In this document: piece by piece, positions 5,578-5,934 of the stretch
Numbering within the stretch: position 1 is the first letter of the stretch
How the letters are laid out: every line of letters begins with the position of its first letter
NCBI GenBank assembly: GCA_031282665.1
Contig: JAITDH010000100.1
Coordinates: 1 to 5,934 of the forward strand
Reading direction: 5' to 3'
DNA from: Zoogloeaceae bacterium
GTDB taxonomy: Bacteria > Pseudomonadota > Gammaproteobacteria > Burkholderiales > Rhodocyclaceae
Length of the DNA stretch: 5,934 nt
The notes under the pieces: model-generated
Seen by the model: the letters and a program-made list of their open reading frames with translations, nothing else
The model's database searches: none
Told to the model about the DNA's origin: nothing
Translations under genes and position numbers: made by a program

Positions 5578-5934
5578 TCACGCCTGCCCGCCAACCTCCG
5601 GCGGCAAAGCCGCCGCTGACTTTTCTGATCCCTGATCCAGCGCCGCCCAATCGAAACATGGGCCGGGATCGGTTTTCCGGCCGGGGGCGATGTGTTCGTG
5701 GCCGACGATGTCCGTGATGGGACAGGCCGCGCGCAAGGCGGCGAGGAGTGGTTTCAGGGCGGCATACTGGCGCGTATCGAAAGGCTGCCGGTCGCTGCCT
5801 TCCAGTTCGATGCCGACCGAGTAATCGTTGCAGTTTTCCCTCCCCTGCCATGCCGAAACCCCGGCATGCCAGGCGCGGTCGTGCAGGCGGACGAATTGCA
5901 CGGTTTCCCCGTCGCGGCGGATGAAGAAATGCGC
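5578..5934 (-). CDS. ampD: 1,6-anhydro-N-acetylmuramyl-L-alanine amidase AmpD, C-terminal part (5' end outside window)
   Basis: AmpD is the cytoplasmic zinc amidase that cuts the stem peptide from anhydro-muropeptides during cell-wall recycling, thereby keeping ampC-type beta-lactamase induction low. The frame is open to the right edge, giving 118 visible residues. Family signatures are clear: AHFFIRRDG, RAWHAGVSAWQGRENCND, the GIELEG strand (41-46) and GHEHIAPGRKTDPGP (78-92). His79 and Asp89 of the visible segment match two of the three zinc ligands; the first His lies outside. After FDWAAL the last 19 residues (100-118, Ala/Pro/Gly-rich) do not look like a normal AmpD end. They are encoded by heptad repeats (5625-5638) and a perfect hairpin (5599-5615), so the original 3' end seems to have been overwritten. 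The catalytic core should be intact. The internal GTG at 5901 is not the real start. Confidence 0.94.
   Translation of the reverse strand, partial: AHFFIRRDGETVQFVRLHDRAWHAGVSAWQGRENCNDYSVGIELEGSDRQPFDTRQYAALKPLLAALRAACPITDIVGHEHIAPGRKTDPGPCFDWAALDQGSEKSAAALPPEVGGQA
5599..5615. repeat. Perfect GC-rich hairpin in the ampD 3' end
   Basis: CGGCGGC AAA GCCGCCG is a perfect 7-bp stem with a 3-nt loop, REP-like in style. On the ampD strand it encodes part of the Ala/Pro tail (AAALPP). On the + strand it is followed by CTGACTTTTC, so it might weakly terminate transcription coming from the MoxR-family gene. It resembles the small hairpin at 1801-1811. Confidence 0.6.
5625..5638. repeat. Two heptanucleotide units (CTGATCC) within the ampD 3' end
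   Basis: CTGATCC occurs twice in tandem and is the same 7-bp unit as the array before ftsY. On the ampD strand it is translated as part of the tail, including DQGS. It sits 9 bp from the hairpin at 5599-5615. Confidence 0.65.

Noticed and set aside
4475..5851. A 458-codon minus-strand frame.
   Set aside because: It is antisense to the MoxR-family gene and out of frame with ampD, with low-complexity Gly/Arg/Glu composition and no motif.
1..5934. A new defence, toxin-antitoxin or mobile system, prompted by the ADP-ribosylglycohydrolase fragment.
   Set aside because: Only the C-terminal 93 residues are visible and no ADP-ribosyltransferase, toxin, transposase or integrase is present. The remaining genes are housekeeping or envelope genes.

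Overview
The window is GC-rich and carries ordinary proteobacterial chromosomal genes. Codon preference (GGC, CGC, GCC, CTG) and a signal-peptide M16 peptidase facing away from a short-type ftsY suggest a betaproteobacterium, possibly near Rhodocyclales or Nitrosomonadales. That placement is inferred from gene content and style; no marker RNA is present.

Layout from left to right. Positions 3-284 (+) hold the 3' end of an ADP-ribosylglycohydrolase gene. Positions 321-1763 (-) hold a complete periplasmic M16 zinc peptidase gene, convergent with it. A 211-bp divergent intergenic region (1764-1974) contains degenerate 7-bp tandem repeats, an imperfect inverted repeat and a possible promoter. A tight forward cluster follows: ftsY (1975-2949), ftsE (2946-3599), ftsX (3604-4503) and a MoxR-family AAA+ ATPase gene (4508-5422). 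Junctions within it are a 4-nt overlap or 4-nt gaps, so it is probably one operon. A 155-bp gap separates it from the convergent 3' part of ampD (5578-5934, -), which runs off the right edge.

Functionally, FtsY is the SRP receptor that delivers nascent membrane proteins to the translocon. FtsE and FtsX form the divisome ABC-type complex that controls septal peptidoglycan hydrolases. The MoxR protein is a probable ATP-driven chaperone but lacks its usual DUF58 partner next door. AmpD recycles anhydro-muropeptides and M16 is an envelope protease, so most of the window serves envelope biogenesis and turnover.

I found no new defence, mobile or biosynthetic system. The unusual content is: (1) heptanucleotide repeats at two loci, one array abutting the ftsY start codon, which has no Shine-Dalgarno sequence, and one copy encoding part of an atypical AmpD tail; (2) a short segment after the FtsE H-loop that looks as if it is read in the wrong frame between two homopolymer runs; and (3) gene neighbourhoods (M16, MoxR) lacking partners I would expect.
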